From an uncultured Clostridia bacterium (GTDB lineage Bacteria > Bacillota > Clostridia > Oscillospirales > Acutalibacteraceae): a DNA stretch of 33,664 nucleotides. Positions 1-6,999 of the stretch are shown here, in pieces. The notes beneath the pieces were generated by a model that was not told the origin of the DNA, made no database searches, and was given only the letters and a program-made list of their open reading frames with translations. The first letter of the stretch is position 1, and each line of letters opens with the position of its first letter. The stretch spans positions 1 through 33,664 of the forward strand of contig CANPZK010000008.1 in the NCBI GenBank assembly GCA_947588875.1, read 5' to 3'. Made by a program: the position numbers and the translations under genes.

Positions 1-1
1 G

Positions 2-184
2 AAAACCGCTAAAATCGCCCCCGCCTTGCTCGGAGCCGCCGCCCTCGCCGCCGCCATAAGCGCCTCCTTCGACAAAGGCCTGCGCTCGCTCATATTAAAC
101 GGCGGCTTTCTGCTCGCCGCGACTCTCGTCTGCTCTGTGATTTTCCCGATAATACTGATAATTAAAAGGAGGCTCAAGGGATGA
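2..184 (+). CDS. Spore germination permease, GerAB family (3' end only)
   Basis: Only the last 60 codons are inside the window; the reading frame is open from base 2 to a TGA at 182-184. The visible residues form two hydrophobic stretches separated by a short charged turn (SFDKGLRS) and end in a basic tail (IIKRRLKG), as the last membrane helices of GerAB-type permeases do. GerAB proteins are inner-membrane subunits of germinant receptors in the dormant spore. The stop codon overlaps the start of the next gene (ATGA at 181-184), a GerC-type lipoprotein, which is the normal partner and the main reason for the call. The fragment alone is too short for a firm family assignment. Confidence 0.72.
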   Translation, partial: KTAKIAPALLGAAALAAAISASFDKGLRSLILNGGFLLAATLVCSVIFPIILIIKRRLKG

Positions 185-1218
185 AGCGCATTTTATCGCT
201 CGCTCTCATCTGCGCTCTGCTTTGCTTGACCGGCTGTTCGCCCATTGAGAACCGCCTTGACAAGCGGCTTATAATTCAGGGCGTAGGCATAGACAAAAAG
301 GACGGCGATTATAATATAACCGCCATGTATATGGACACCGCGAATCCCGTCGGCGAGGGCGACGTTACGTCGGAGCTTGCTCAGGGCAGCGGAAAGAGCG
401 TGCTTGCCGCTCTGACCGACACTGTGAACAAAACCGGCAGAGAGCCGCTTTACGGTCAATGCGGCTTCATAGTGCTCGGCGGCGAAATAGCACGCGGCGG
501 TATAAAGGAAGCCCTCGAATTTTTCACCGACTACTACGAGTTCCACCCGAATATAAAGGTGTTCTGCTCGGACGGCTCGGCTGAAAAAATAATGAAGGCC
601 GAGAACATGAACGACCGCCTCATGGGCGATTTTTCCGACGCCGAAACCACGACCGGCAAGACTATCGTCAGCTCCCTCAGCGAAATATACGCCGACATAA
701 TCGGCGGGAAGTCAAACGCCGTCACCGCTCTTGTGGGAATCGAGGAGAAGAACGCCGTTTTAAAGGGAGCCGCGGCATTTGACGGCGACCGCCAAAAGGC
801 TGTTTTAAGCAGCGACGAATGTATAGCCGTTCAGCTTTTACGCGGCGACGCCGAAAACGTCTGGGACATATTCCCTTCCGACGACGGCGACGGCATAAAT
901 TATTTTCTCTCCGACTGCTCGAGCAAGACCGACATAAGCGTTGACAACGGCTTATCGTTTCATTTTTACGTTTCCTCCCGCGCCGGAGCCTTCGCCGTAT
1001 CCGCCTCCTCAAAGACCGAGAGCATGATAGCCTCTCGGGTAAAGGAGCTTTGCGAGCGCTCGATACAAAGGCTTTTAAGGGAAAATCATCTCGACGTTTT
1101 CAATCTCGAGCGCTGTCTTTATCTTTACAGATATGAGAAATACAGGAGTCTTGAGGAGCCTAAGAAGGCTATCGCCCTCTCGGACATACGCATCGGCGTT
1201 GATGTTTCTTTGCTTTAA
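181..1218 (+). CDS. Germinant receptor lipoprotein, Ger(x)C family
   Basis: Predicted C subunit of a GerA-type germinant receptor, a lipoprotein anchored on the outer face of the spore inner membrane. The N-terminus is a lipoprotein signal: basic MKR, a hydrophobic run, then lipobox LTGC with the lipidated Cys at residue 19. The mature protein begins with the family-typical region around residues 35-50 (GVGIDKKDGDYNITAMY), followed by the mixed alpha/beta domains. At 345 residues it is slightly shorter than most homologues (about 370-400). An AGGAGG lies 8 bases before the ATG and the gene overlaps the upstream permease by 4 bases, so the two are translationally coupled. No classical terminator follows; the first hairpin downstream is a family-2 repeat at 1289-1322 followed by a T-rich stretch. 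Confidence 0.9.
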   Translation: MKRILSLALICALLCLTGCSPIENRLDKRLIIQGVGIDKKDGDYNITAMYMDTANPVGEGDVTSELAQGSGKSVLAALTDTVNKTGREPLYGQCGFIVLGGEIARGGIKEALEFFTDYYEFHPNIKVFCSDGSAEKIMKAENMNDRLMGDFSDAETTTGKTIVSSLSEIYADIIGGKSNAVTALVGIEEKNAVLKGAAAFDGDRQKAVLSSDECIAVQLLRGDAENVWDIFPSDDGDGINYFLSDCSSKTDISVDNGLSFHFYVSSRAGAFAVSASSKTESMIASRVKELCERSIQRLLRENHLDVFNLERCLYLYRYEKYRSLEEPKKAIALSDIRIGVDVSLL

Positions 1219-1288
1219 TCTGTTTTTATTATAGTTATATTCTTGTTGACCGCAGTCGCGCCGCCGCCGGCGGCGGCACTCGTTGACC

Positions 1289-1322
1289 GCAGTCGTCGCT
1301 GCTTAGCAGCAGCTCCGACTGC
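1289..1322. repeat. Family-2 hairpin
   Basis: The sequence runs GCAGTCGtcGCTGCTtagcAGCAGCtcCGACTGC and is followed on the + strand by TGGTTTATATTTAATTTATTT. It lies 70 bases after the germination gene stop and could act as its terminator. A damaged copy sits just upstream at 1249-1277: its stem CGCCGCC/GGCGGCG is present, but the closing GACTGC is missing. Confidence 0.75.
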
Positions 1323-1342
1323 TGGTTTATATTTAATTTATT

Positions 1343-1369
1343 TGCAGGAGGAGCTTCGCTCCTCCTGCA
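1343..1369. repeat. GC-rich perfect hairpin (TGCAGGAGGAGC type)
   Basis: A perfect 12-bp stem TGCAGGAGGAGC / GCTCCTCCTGCA closes a TTC loop. An identical copy with the same downstream text (ACCTCCACT) is at 5302-5328. Related hairpins with other stem sequences are near 1789-1813, 1994-2018, 2190-2215 and 5152-5177. Confidence 0.8.
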
Positions 1370-1410
1370 CCTCCACTTACTCGTTTAAAGAATATTATTT
1401 TATCCCCACT

Positions 1411-1721
1411 CTCTGCCACGGAATTAATTTATGGACGCAAAAGCTCAACTTTAGAAAAATCCTTGTGCGAGTAGCAGGGTTGCAAAGGGGCATCGCCACT
1501 TGCCCGCTCAAAAAATTATTTTTAGCTCCACTCTCTGCCACGGAATTAATTTGCGGGCGCAAAAGCTCAACTTTAGAAAAATCCTTGTGCGAGTAGCAGG
1601 GTTGCAAAGGGGCATCGCCACTTGCCCGCTCAAAAAATTATTTTTAGCTCCACTCTCTGCCACGGAATTAATTTGCGGGCGCAAAAGCTCAACTTTAGAA
1701 AAATCATTGTGCAAGTGGCAG
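1411..1721. repeat. Tandem repeat, 122-bp period, about 2.5 units
   Basis: The anchor CTCTGCCACGGAATTAATTT occurs at 1411, 1533 and 1655, giving a period of exactly 122. Unit 2 and the start of unit 3 are identical over long stretches; unit 1 differs at a few bases (for example ATGGAC for GCGGGC). The third unit breaks off near 1721 and runs into the next repeat type. A single diverged copy of the unit is present at about 5369-5445. Confidence 0.9.
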
Positions 1722-1830
1722 AGGACTTGCGAACGTCGCAGGTATTAATATTGCAAATAAACCTTTGAGCGGACAAAAGGGGGCATACGGGGGAGCTTTG
1801 CTCCCCCGTATTAAACCTAATTTCAAAGTA

Positions 1831-1861
1831 GCAGTCGCGCCGCCAGTGGCGGCGTGACTGC
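1831..1861. repeat. Family-2 hairpin, GCCGCC stem class
   Basis: The sequence is GCAGTCgCGCCGCC-agt-GGCGGCGtGACTGC, preceded by AAGTA and followed by GGTCGGCG. The ends match the other copies, while the inner stem is shared only with the copy at 5488-5518. Confidence 0.8.
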
Positions 1862-2036
1862 GGTCGGCGGGGCTTGCGAACGGAGCAGATATTAATATTG
1901 CAAATAAATCCTTTTAGCGAGTGGCAGAGGACTTGCGAACGTCGCAGGTATTAATATTGCAAATAAACCTTTGAGCGGACAAAAGGGGGCGTACGGGGGA
2001 GCTTTGCTCCCCCGTATTAAACCTAATTTCTAAGTA

Positions 2037-2068
2037 GCAGCTTTACCGGCGCAAGTCGGTAAAGCTGC
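2037..2068. repeat. Family-2 hairpin, TTTACCG stem class
   Basis: The sequence is GCAGCTTTACCG-gcgcaagt-CGGTAAAGCTGC with a perfect 12-bp stem, flanked by TAAGTA and GGTCGGCG. The same 32 bases recur at 29089-29120 and, inverted, at 5250-5281. Confidence 0.85.
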
Positions 2069-2239
2069 GGTCGGCGGGAGCAAGCACGGGGCGCAGATAT
2101 TAATATTGCAAATAAATCCTTTTAGCGAGTGGCAGAGGACTTGCGAACGTCGCAGATACTAATATTGCAAATAAATCCTTTTAGCGAGAGGCGGGGGTGC
2201 AGGGGGAACGCCAGTTCCCCCTGCAAATAGATATATTTT

Positions 2240-2316
2240 AAGTAGCAGTCGGAGCTGCTGCCAAGCAGCGCCGACTGCGGTCGGCGAGAGCGGTCTTAGG
2301 CTGCAAGCCAAAAAAA
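2240..2316 (+). repeat. Inverted flanking arm, left of the cad genes
   Basis: Reading toward cadA: a family-2 hairpin at 2245-2278 (AGCTGCT stem class), then CGGTCGGCGAGAGCGG, then TCTTAGGCTGCAAGCC and a run of A. The same order appears inverted at 5061-5137, with only a few substitutions. The cadC-cadA pair therefore sits between 77-base inverted arms. Confidence 0.8.
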
Positions 2317-2321
2317 GAACG

Positions 2322-2359
2322 AGCGCCGCGTTTGGAGCGCAATCCCCAAATGCGGCGCT
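2322..2359 (-). terminator. Rho-independent terminator of cadA
   Basis: On the minus strand AGCGCCGCATTTGG pairs with CCAAACGCGGCGCT (one mismatch) around a 10-base loop. CGTTC and then eight T follow the stem. It starts 3 bases after the cadA stop codon. Confidence 0.9.
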
Positions 2360-2362
2360 TAT

Positions 2363-4495
2363 TTATATCCTCTTTCTCATTATCCGCATGGCGTTGAGCA
2401 CGGCGATTATCATAACTCCCACATCGCCGAACACAGCCTCCCACATACCGGCGACCCCGAAAGCGCCGAGAATCAGAAACAGGAGCTTAACGCCCAAGGC
2501 AAAGGCTATATTCTGAATTACTATGCCCTTTGTAGCCCTCGCGACCTTTAAAGCGTCTGCGAGCTTGGACGGTTCGTCGGTCATAAGCACGACGTCGGCG
2601 GCTTCAATGGCGGCGTCCGAGCCAAGCCCGCCCATGGCGACTCCTATATCGGCTCGGGCGAGCACAGGAGCGTCGTTTATTCCGTCTCCGACAAAGGCAA
2701 GACTTGATCCGGCGCTCTTAGTTTCGTTCAAGCGCTCCAAAGCCTCTACCTTTTGGTCAGGAAGAAGTCCGGCGTGATACTCGTCTATGCCGATTTTTTC
2801 GGCAGCGTCGGCGGCTATTTTCTCGCTGTCGCCGGTCAGCATGGCGACACGCCTCACTCCGAGCTTTTTAAGCTCGGCTACCGCTTTAATGCTGTCGCCC
2901 TTTATCTCGTCGGAGATGAGTATGCACCCGACAAACGAACAGCCCCTCGCGACGTACACGACGGTTCCGACCTTGGCGCAGGGAATAAAATCAACCGAAT
3001 ATTTTCTCATGAGCTTGTCGTTCCCGACGAGTATTTTTTCCCCGTTTTCAACCGCGATTACCCCGTGACCCGATATTTCCTCATAATTTTCGAGCCGCTC
3101 AACGTCTGTTCCCGATTTGTATTCGCTGATTATGGAGCGCGCGATGGGGTGATTTGAAAGGCTCTCGGCGGTAGCGGCGAGCCTCAATACCTCGTCCGAG
3201 CCGAAGCCCGCCGCGGGTATTATATCAGTCACCCTGAAAACGCCCTTGGTAAGCGTTCCGGTCTTGTCAAAAACCACGGTTTCCAGCTTGCTCAGAGCCT
3301 CCAGATAATTGCCGCCCTTTACCAAAACTCCTCTCTTTGAGGCCGCTCCGATTCCTCCGAAAAACGTGAGCGGTATTGAAATGACGAGGGCGCAGGGGCA
3401 GGATATTACGAGGAATACAAAGCACCTTCTGAGCCACTCCGCCCATTCTCCGCCGAAGAGCAGAGGAGGAACAACGGCGAGCGCCGCAGCGAGAATTACG
3501 ACTGCCGGAGTATAGTATCGTGCGAATTTTGTGATAAAGTTTTCGCTCTTTGCCTTTCTGCTCGAGGCGTTCTCCACGAGGTCTATTATCCTTGAGGCGG
3601 TGGAGTCGCCAAACGACTTCTCGACCTCGATTTCAAGTATGCCGCTCTGATTTACACAGCCCGACATAACGCGGTCCCCGAGCCTTGCCGACCTCGGCGT
3701 TGACTCTCCGGTGAGGGCTATTGTGTCGAGCATGGACTCGCCGCTCACAATGACCCCGTCGAGCGGTATCCTCTCGCCCGGTTTTACCATTATCCTGTCG
3801 CCTATCGACACATCATCGGGAGATACCTCGGCGTACCCGTCGCCGCGCCTTACGCGCGCGCGGTCGGGCCTTATATCCATTAAATCCGATATTGAGCGTC
3901 TGGAGCGCTTTACCGCGAGCCGCTGGAAAAACTCCCCAATCTGATAAAAGAGCATGACTGCGACCGCCTCGGGATATTCACCTATCGCGAATGCGCCGAC
4001 CGTTGAGAGCGTCATAAGGAAGTTCTCGTCGAACACCCTTCCCTTTAATATGTTCCTCAGGGCTTTCCACACTACGTCCGCTCCGAGGATAATATAAGCG
4101 AGAATAAATATTCCGAGCCAATAATAGCTTGCGGCATTGAAAAAATACAGAGCCATACCCAAGGCATAAACAGCCGCTCCCGACGCGAGCCTTATCGTCG
4201 TCAGCCTATCGGAGCTATTTTCGCCGTCCGGCTCTCCCTCAGCCTTTTCGCCCGACCTCTCACACGACTTTTCGCCCGCCTCGCTTACCGAAACGTCCGG
4301 CTCGTGCTTGTGGACTATATTTTCAACATCGGAAAAAAGGTCGCCCTTATACCGTCGGTCCGCCGTGACAGTGAGCGTCTGCTTGATGAGGTTTACCGAC
4401 GAGGAGCTGACTCCCGCGAGGGTTCCGACCTCTTTTTCTATTTTTGCAGAGCAATGCGGGCAATCGAGGCCCTTTAATACAAATACCTTTTCCAT
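2363..4495 (-). CDS. cadA: Cd/Zn/Pb-exporting P1B-type ATPase
   Basis: Membrane pump that uses ATP to expel soft divalent metals. Visible along the 710 residues: an N-terminal heavy-metal-associated domain with CPHC at 12-15; a charged linker at about 70-95; paired helices from about 102; the actuator motif TGES at 262-265; the metal-site CPC at 366-368 in the SCPCAL helix; the phosphorylated Asp 410 in DKTGTLT; SNHP at 447-450; GDGIND at 603-608. Asp 691 in the last helix (GDVGVMIIAVLNAMR) corresponds to the Asp that marks the Zn/Cd/Pb subgroup, as opposed to copper pumps. AAGGAG lies 6 bases before the ATG. It is downstream of and co-directional with cadC, with a CadC-like operator in the gap and a terminator just after the stop. 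Which metal is the main substrate cannot be read from the sequence. Confidence 0.95.
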   Translation of the reverse strand: MEKVFVLKGLDCPHCSAKIEKEVGTLAGVSSSSVNLIKQTLTVTADRRYKGDLFSDVENIVHKHEPDVSVSEAGEKSCERSGEKAEGEPDGENSSDRLTTIRLASGAAVYALGMALYFFNAASYYWLGIFILAYIILGADVVWKALRNILKGRVFDENFLMTLSTVGAFAIGEYPEAVAVMLFYQIGEFFQRLAVKRSRRSISDLMDIRPDRARVRRGDGYAEVSPDDVSIGDRIMVKPGERIPLDGVIVSGESMLDTIALTGESTPRSARLGDRVMSGCVNQSGILEIEVEKSFGDSTASRIIDLVENASSRKAKSENFITKFARYYTPAVVILAAALAVVPPLLFGGEWAEWLRRCFVFLVISCPCALVISIPLTFFGGIGAASKRGVLVKGGNYLEALSKLETVVFDKTGTLTKGVFRVTDIIPAAGFGSDEVLRLAATAESLSNHPIARSIISEYKSGTDVERLENYEEISGHGVIAVENGEKILVGNDKLMRKYSVDFIPCAKVGTVVYVARGCSFVGCILISDEIKGDSIKAVAELKKLGVRRVAMLTGDSEKIAADAAEKIGIDEYHAGLLPDQKVEALERLNETKSAGSSLAFVGDGINDAPVLARADIGVAMGGLGSDAAIEAADVVLMTDEPSKLADALKVARATKGIVIQNIAFALGVKLLFLILGAFGVAGMWEAVFGDVGVMIIAVLNAMRIMRKRI

Positions 4496-4552
4496 AGCGC
4501 ACTCCTTGTTTTGTTTTTGTTTTTGTTTTGTCTTGCTTTATTCTTTTTATTG
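4496..4552 (-). promoter_or_regulatory. A/C-rich leader and ribosome binding site of cadA
   Basis: The cadA leader repeats CAAAA units (CAAAACAAAAACAAAAAC and similar) before AAGGAGTGCGCT and the ATG. Such leaders are unstructured and favour initiation. No convincing -35/-10 pair was found for cadA alone in 4496-4619, so it may depend on readthrough from cadC. Confidence 0.45.
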
Positions 4553-4568
4553 TTGCTCAATTATTCAA
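4553..4568 (-). promoter_or_regulatory. Predicted CadC operator in front of cadA
   Basis: On the minus strand the text is TTGAATAATTGAGCAA. It matches the element next to the cadC promoter (TTGAATGATTGCTCAA) at 13 of 16 positions and has the same imperfect dyad (TTGA...). ArsR/SmtB repressors bind AT-rich imperfect dyads of this kind. That cadC binds here is inference from the repetition. Confidence 0.65.
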
Positions 4569-4619
4569 CTAAGAGGGTAAAAAAACACCCCTGAAATATA
4601 CAGCCGAATTTTTATTTTT

Positions 4620-4973
4620 TCATTCTCTCAAATGCTCAAAGCCCTTGTCGAGAATTTCCTTAACGTGCGAATCCGCGAGCGAGTAATAAACCGTTTGCGC
4701 CTCCCGGCGAAACTTGACTAAGTTTGCGAGCCTAAGCGCCTTTAGCTGGTGCGACACCGCCGATTTTGTCAGACCGAGCAGCGCGGCTATATCGCATACG
4801 CACATCTCGCTCTGCTCGAGCGCGTGCAGTATCTGCACTCTCGTTCCGTCGCCGAAGAGCTTGAAAAGCGACGCAAGCTCGATATATTCCTCCTTGCTCG
4901 TCATGCTTTCGCTTACCTTTTTCACGACCTCGCCGTGAATCACTTCGCAATCGCAGAAGGGTTGCTTTTCCAA
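4620..4973 (-). CDS. cadC: ArsR/SmtB-family metal-responsive repressor, CadC type
   Basis: Winged-helix repressor expected to leave DNA when Cd, Pb or Zn binds. I start it at the TTG at 4973-4971 because AAGGAGG sits 7 bases upstream. The longer ATG-initiated frame (from 5006) would begin inside the operator and has no ribosome binding site. With the TTG start the protein has 117 residues and the metal ligands fall at Cys7, Cys9, Cys58 and Cys60; Cys58/Cys60 (EMCVCDI) carry the numbering of the classical CadC alpha3N site. The C-terminus also keeps the alpha5 zinc-site pattern DxH-x10-HxxE (DSH...HLRE). The recognition helix region is LTKSAVSHQLKAL. It lies upstream of cadA in the same direction, 124 bases apart, and its own promoter carries the operator, implying autoregulation. 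Confidence 0.93.
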   Translation of the reverse strand: MEKQPFCDCEVIHGEVVKKVSESMTSKEEYIELASLFKLFGDGTRVQILHALEQSEMCVCDIAALLGLTKSAVSHQLKALRLANLVKFRREAQTVYYSLADSHVKEILDKGFEHLRE

Positions 4974-4994
4974 TTTACGTCCTCCTTGTATTAG

Positions 4995-5010
4995 TTGAGC
5001 AATCATTCAA
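4995..5010 (-). promoter_or_regulatory. Predicted CadC operator at the cadC promoter
   Basis: On the minus strand TTGAATGATTGCTCAA, with half-sites TTGAATGA and TTGAGCAA. It starts 7 bases after the -10 box, so it overlaps the transcription start, which is ideal for repression. A near copy precedes cadA. Confidence 0.72.
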
Positions 5011-5017
5011 CAATGAT

Positions 5018-5046
5018 ATTATATGCTCTTTTTTATATTCTGTCAA
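5018..5046 (-). promoter_or_regulatory. Sigma-A promoter of cadC
   Basis: Perfect consensus on the minus strand: -35 TTGACA (5046-5041), 17-base spacer, -10 TATAAT (5023-5018). Such a strong promoter fits a unit kept silent by a repressor. Confidence 0.88.
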
Positions 5047-5060
5047 TAGCCGGGGATTAT

Positions 5061-5137
5061 TTTTTTTGGCTTGCAGCCTAAGACCGCTCCCGCCGCCCGC
5101 AGTCGTCGCTGCTTGGCAGCAGCCCCGACTGCTACTT
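5061..5137 (-). repeat. Inverted flanking arm, right of the cad genes
   Basis: Inverted counterpart of 2240-2316: a T run, GGCTTGCAGCCTAAGACCGC, then a family-2 hairpin at 5099-5132 (AGCTGCT-like stem) and CTACTT. GGCTTGCAGCC is itself a small palindrome. Confidence 0.8.
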
Positions 5138-5249
5138 TGAAATTAGGTTTAATACGGGGGAGCAAAGCTCCCCCGTATGCCCCCTTTTGTCCGCTCAAAT
5201 AGTTTATTTGCAATATTAGTATCTGCGCCGCTCACAAGCCCCGCCGACC

Positions 5250-5281
5250 GCAGCTTTACCGACTTGCGCCGGTAAAGCTGC
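5250..5281. repeat. Family-2 hairpin, TTTACCG stem class, inverted
   Basis: Exact reverse complement of the hairpins at 2037-2068 and 29089-29120, including the 8-base loop, with the flanks GACC and TACTTA also inverted. Confidence 0.85.
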
Positions 5282-5487
5282 TACTTAGAATTTAATCTAT
5301 TTGCAGGAGGAGCTTCGCTCCTCCTGCACCTCCACTCACTCGCTCAAAGAATATTATTTTATCCCCACTCTCTGCGACGAAATTAATTTACGGGCGCAAA
5401 AGCTCAACTTAAGAAAAATCTTTGTGCGAGCGGCGGGGTTGCAAAGGGGCTGCAAGCCCCTTTGAGAACTATCCTAATTTTAAACCA

Positions 5488-5518
5488 GCAGCCGTGCCGC
5501 CGCAGGCGGCGTGGCTGC
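5488..5518. repeat. Family-2 hairpin, GCCGCC stem class
   Basis: GCAGCCgTGCCGCC-gca-GGCGGCGTGGCTGC, followed by GGTCAACGAG. Compared with 1831-1861 the base pair next to GCAG changes from T-A to C-G on both sides, so the stem is preserved. Confidence 0.8.
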
Positions 5519-5622
5519 GGTCAACGAGTGTCGCCACAGGCGGCGCTCCAAGCCGAAGCGATTTTTGGGTACCGCAAGAGGGAACGCGAAGCTCCTCCTG
5601 CAAATAGATAGAATATAAAGCA

Positions 5623-5656
5623 GCAGTCGGCGATGCCGATGAGCATCGCCGACTGC
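5623..5656 (-). terminator. Family-2 hairpin placed as terminator of icd
   Basis: Perfect 14-bp stem GCAGTCGGCGATGC / GCATCGCCGACTGC. Read on the minus strand it follows the icd stop by about 50 bases and is followed by TGCTTTATATTC. It is the only candidate terminator for acn-icd; the weak T run makes its strength uncertain. Confidence 0.55.
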
Positions 5657-5708
5657 GGTAAACGTGAAGGCAAGGGGTTTCAGGGGAACCGGAGTTCAAC
5701 TGAATAAA

Positions 5709-6914
5709 TTATTTTGCGAGGCGGCTGTTTACAGCCTGCAAAAATTCCTCTGTGTTGAGCTTTTTCTTGTTTTCGAGAGTTGAGAGCAAATAAAGATCGC
5801 CGGTCATTTCGCCCTCCTCGATTGTCTGTATAGTAGCCCTTTCGAGCTTGTCGGCAAAGGCGCAAAGCTCCGGAGTGCCGTCAAGCTCGCCTCTCTTGCG
5901 CAGAGCGCCGGTCCATGCAAAAAGCGTCGCTACGCTGTTAGTCGAGGTTTCCTCGCCCTTTAAATGCTTGTAGTAATGCCTCTGAACTGTGCCGTGTGCG
6001 GCCTCGTACTCATACACGCCGTCGGGCGATACGAGCACGCTCGTCATCATGGCGAGGCTTCCGAAGGCTGTCGCCACCATATCGGACATAACGTCGCCGT
6101 CATAGTTCTTGCAAGCCCAGATGTAGCCGCCGTTTGAACGCACTACGCGAGCTACCGCGTCGTCGATGAGGGTATAGAAATACTCTATGCCGGCGGAGTC
6201 GAACCTCTCCTTGTATTCGCTCTCGAATACCTCGTTGAATATATCCTTGAAGCGATGGTCGTACTTCTTGCTTATGGTGTCCTTTGTCGCGAACCATACG
6301 GTCTGCTTTGTGTCAAGGGCATAGTTGAAGCAGGAGCGGGCAAAGCTCCTTATGGACTTGTCTATGTTGTGAAGCCCCTGTATAATTCCGTCGGAGTCGA
6401 AATCGTGTATGAGAGTTCTCTCCTCGGTGCCGTCGGGCTTTGTTACGCAAAGCTCAGCCTTGCAGCCGCCCTCTACCACCATCTCGGTGTTTTTGTAAAC
6501 GTCGCCGTATGCGTGACGGGCAATACAGATGGGCTTTGTCCAAGTCGGGATAAACGGGGTGATGCCCTTGACGAGAATCGGAGTTCTGAACACGGTTCCG
6601 TCGAGTATGGCGCGGATAGTTCCGTTGGGCGACTTCCACATCTCCTTGAGGTTGTACTCGGTCATTCTGTCGGCGTTCGGGGTGATGGTAGCGCACTTTA
6701 CGGCTACTCCGTATTTCTTAGTAGCCTCCGCGCTGTCGAACGTTACCTGGTCGTTCGTCTCGTTTCTGTGCTCAAGTCCAAGGTCGTAATACTCGGTCTT
6801 TAAATCGACATATGGCGTTATGAGTATGTCCTTTATCATCTTCCAGATGATCCTCGTCATTTCGTCCCCGTCCATCTCGACGAGAGGGGTTTTCATTTGA
6901 ATTTTGTCTGCCAC
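5709..6914 (-). CDS. icd: NADP-dependent isocitrate dehydrogenase, eukaryote-like type
   Basis: Converts isocitrate and NADP+ to 2-oxoglutarate, CO2 and NADPH in the cytosol. The 401-residue protein has the features of the homodimeric eukaryote-like class rather than the E. coli class: an early [13 protein letters not shown] motif (about 12-24), [19 protein letters not shown] (about 79-97) with the substrate-binding Ser/Asn, the catalytic-region GDVYKNTEM, and the NADP-binding [16 protein letters not shown] near 308-323. Translation starts at a GTG (6914); an AGGAAG lies 9 bases upstream. It follows acn by 85 bases on the same strand, and the two supply 2-oxoglutarate for glutamate synthesis. 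Whether a full Krebs cycle exists cannot be judged here. Confidence 0.95.
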   Translation of the reverse strand: MADKIQMKTPLVEMDGDEMTRIIWKMIKDILITPYVDLKTEYYDLGLEHRNETNDQVTFDSAEATKKYGVAVKCATITPNADRMTEYNLKEMWKSPNGTIRAILDGTVFRTPILVKGITPFIPTWTKPICIARHAYGDVYKNTEMVVEGGCKAELCVTKPDGTEERTLIHDFDSDGIIQGLHNIDKSIRSFARSCFNYALDTKQTVWFATKDTISKKYDHRFKDIFNEVFESEYKERFDSAGIEYFYTLIDDAVARVVRSNGGYIWACKNYDGDVMSDMVATAFGSLAMMTSVLVSPDGVYEYEAAHGTVQRHYYKHLKGEETSTNSVATLFAWTGALRKRGELDGTPELCAFADKLERATIQTIEEGEMTGDLYLLSTLENKKKLNTEEFLQAVNSRLAK

Positions 6915-6999
6915 TTAAAATCACTTCCTAATATTTTTCAATCAATATATTTTTAAAATATATTTTTTCAATCAAACATATTTTTCAACCAAATTCAAA

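Larger units (their letters stand above)
1715..2200. repeat. Tandem array of 206-208-bp composite units, each with a variable hairpin
   Basis: The anchor GTGGCAGAGGACTTGCGAAC occurs at 1715, 1921 and 2129. Each of the first two units holds, in order: AT-rich spacer, CTTTGAGCGGACAAAAGGGGG, a TACGGGGGAGC hairpin, a family-2 hairpin whose stem differs between units, and a second AT-rich spacer. The third unit lacks the middle part. Confidence 0.88.
1219..2320. repeat. Composite intergenic repeat array (left of the cad genes)
   Basis: A 1.1-kb stretch without a credible gene, built from repeated modules: GCAG...CTGC hairpins with flank CTGCGGTCGGCG (family 2), GC-rich hairpins of the type TACGGGGGAGC-TTT-GCTCCCCCGTA and TGCAGGAGGAGC-TTC-GCTCCTCCTGCA, and spacer modules such as ATTAATATTGCAAATAAA. 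Short open frames here exist in several frames at once and follow the repeat period, so they are not genes. The same modules recur at 5061-5690 and in part near 29040-29120. Confidence 0.85.
5061..5690. repeat. Composite intergenic repeat array (right of the cad genes)
   Basis: Gene-free stretch made of the same modules as 1219-2320. The first part (5061-5285) is inverted relative to the left array. Next come the TGCAGGAGGAGC hairpin (5302-5328), one diverged 122-bp unit (about 5369-5445), and family-2 hairpins at 5488-5518 and 5623-5656. Between those hairpins lies a fragment shared with the tandem repeat at 28835-29050 (GGCGCTCCAAGCCGAAGCGA at about 5541). Short frames inside it are repeat shadows. 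Confidence 0.85.

Noticed and set aside
722-1012. Arginine-rich frame opposite the germination gene, and similar antisense frames along the ATPase and cadA genes
   Set aside because: They are complements of real coding sequence with unnatural composition (runs of Arg) and no start signals.
1243-1748. Several open frames of 60-117 codons on both strands in the repeat array
   Set aside because: They repeat with the 122-bp period, overlap each other on both strands, lack ribosome binding sites and have no protein-like character.
1411-2200. CRISPR array
   Set aside because: The units are 122 and about 206 bases long, the variable parts are hairpin stems rather than unique spacers, and no cas gene is near.
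4571-4600. Terminator between cadC and cadA (AGGGGTGTTTTTTTACCCT)
   Set aside because: The stem is only four or five pairs and the T run is in the loop, not after the stem.
6915-6999. Possible regulatory repeats (TTTTCAATCAA, three times) between acn and icd
   Set aside because: Short AT-rich repetition in a co-directional gap without dyad symmetry; no regulator can be proposed.
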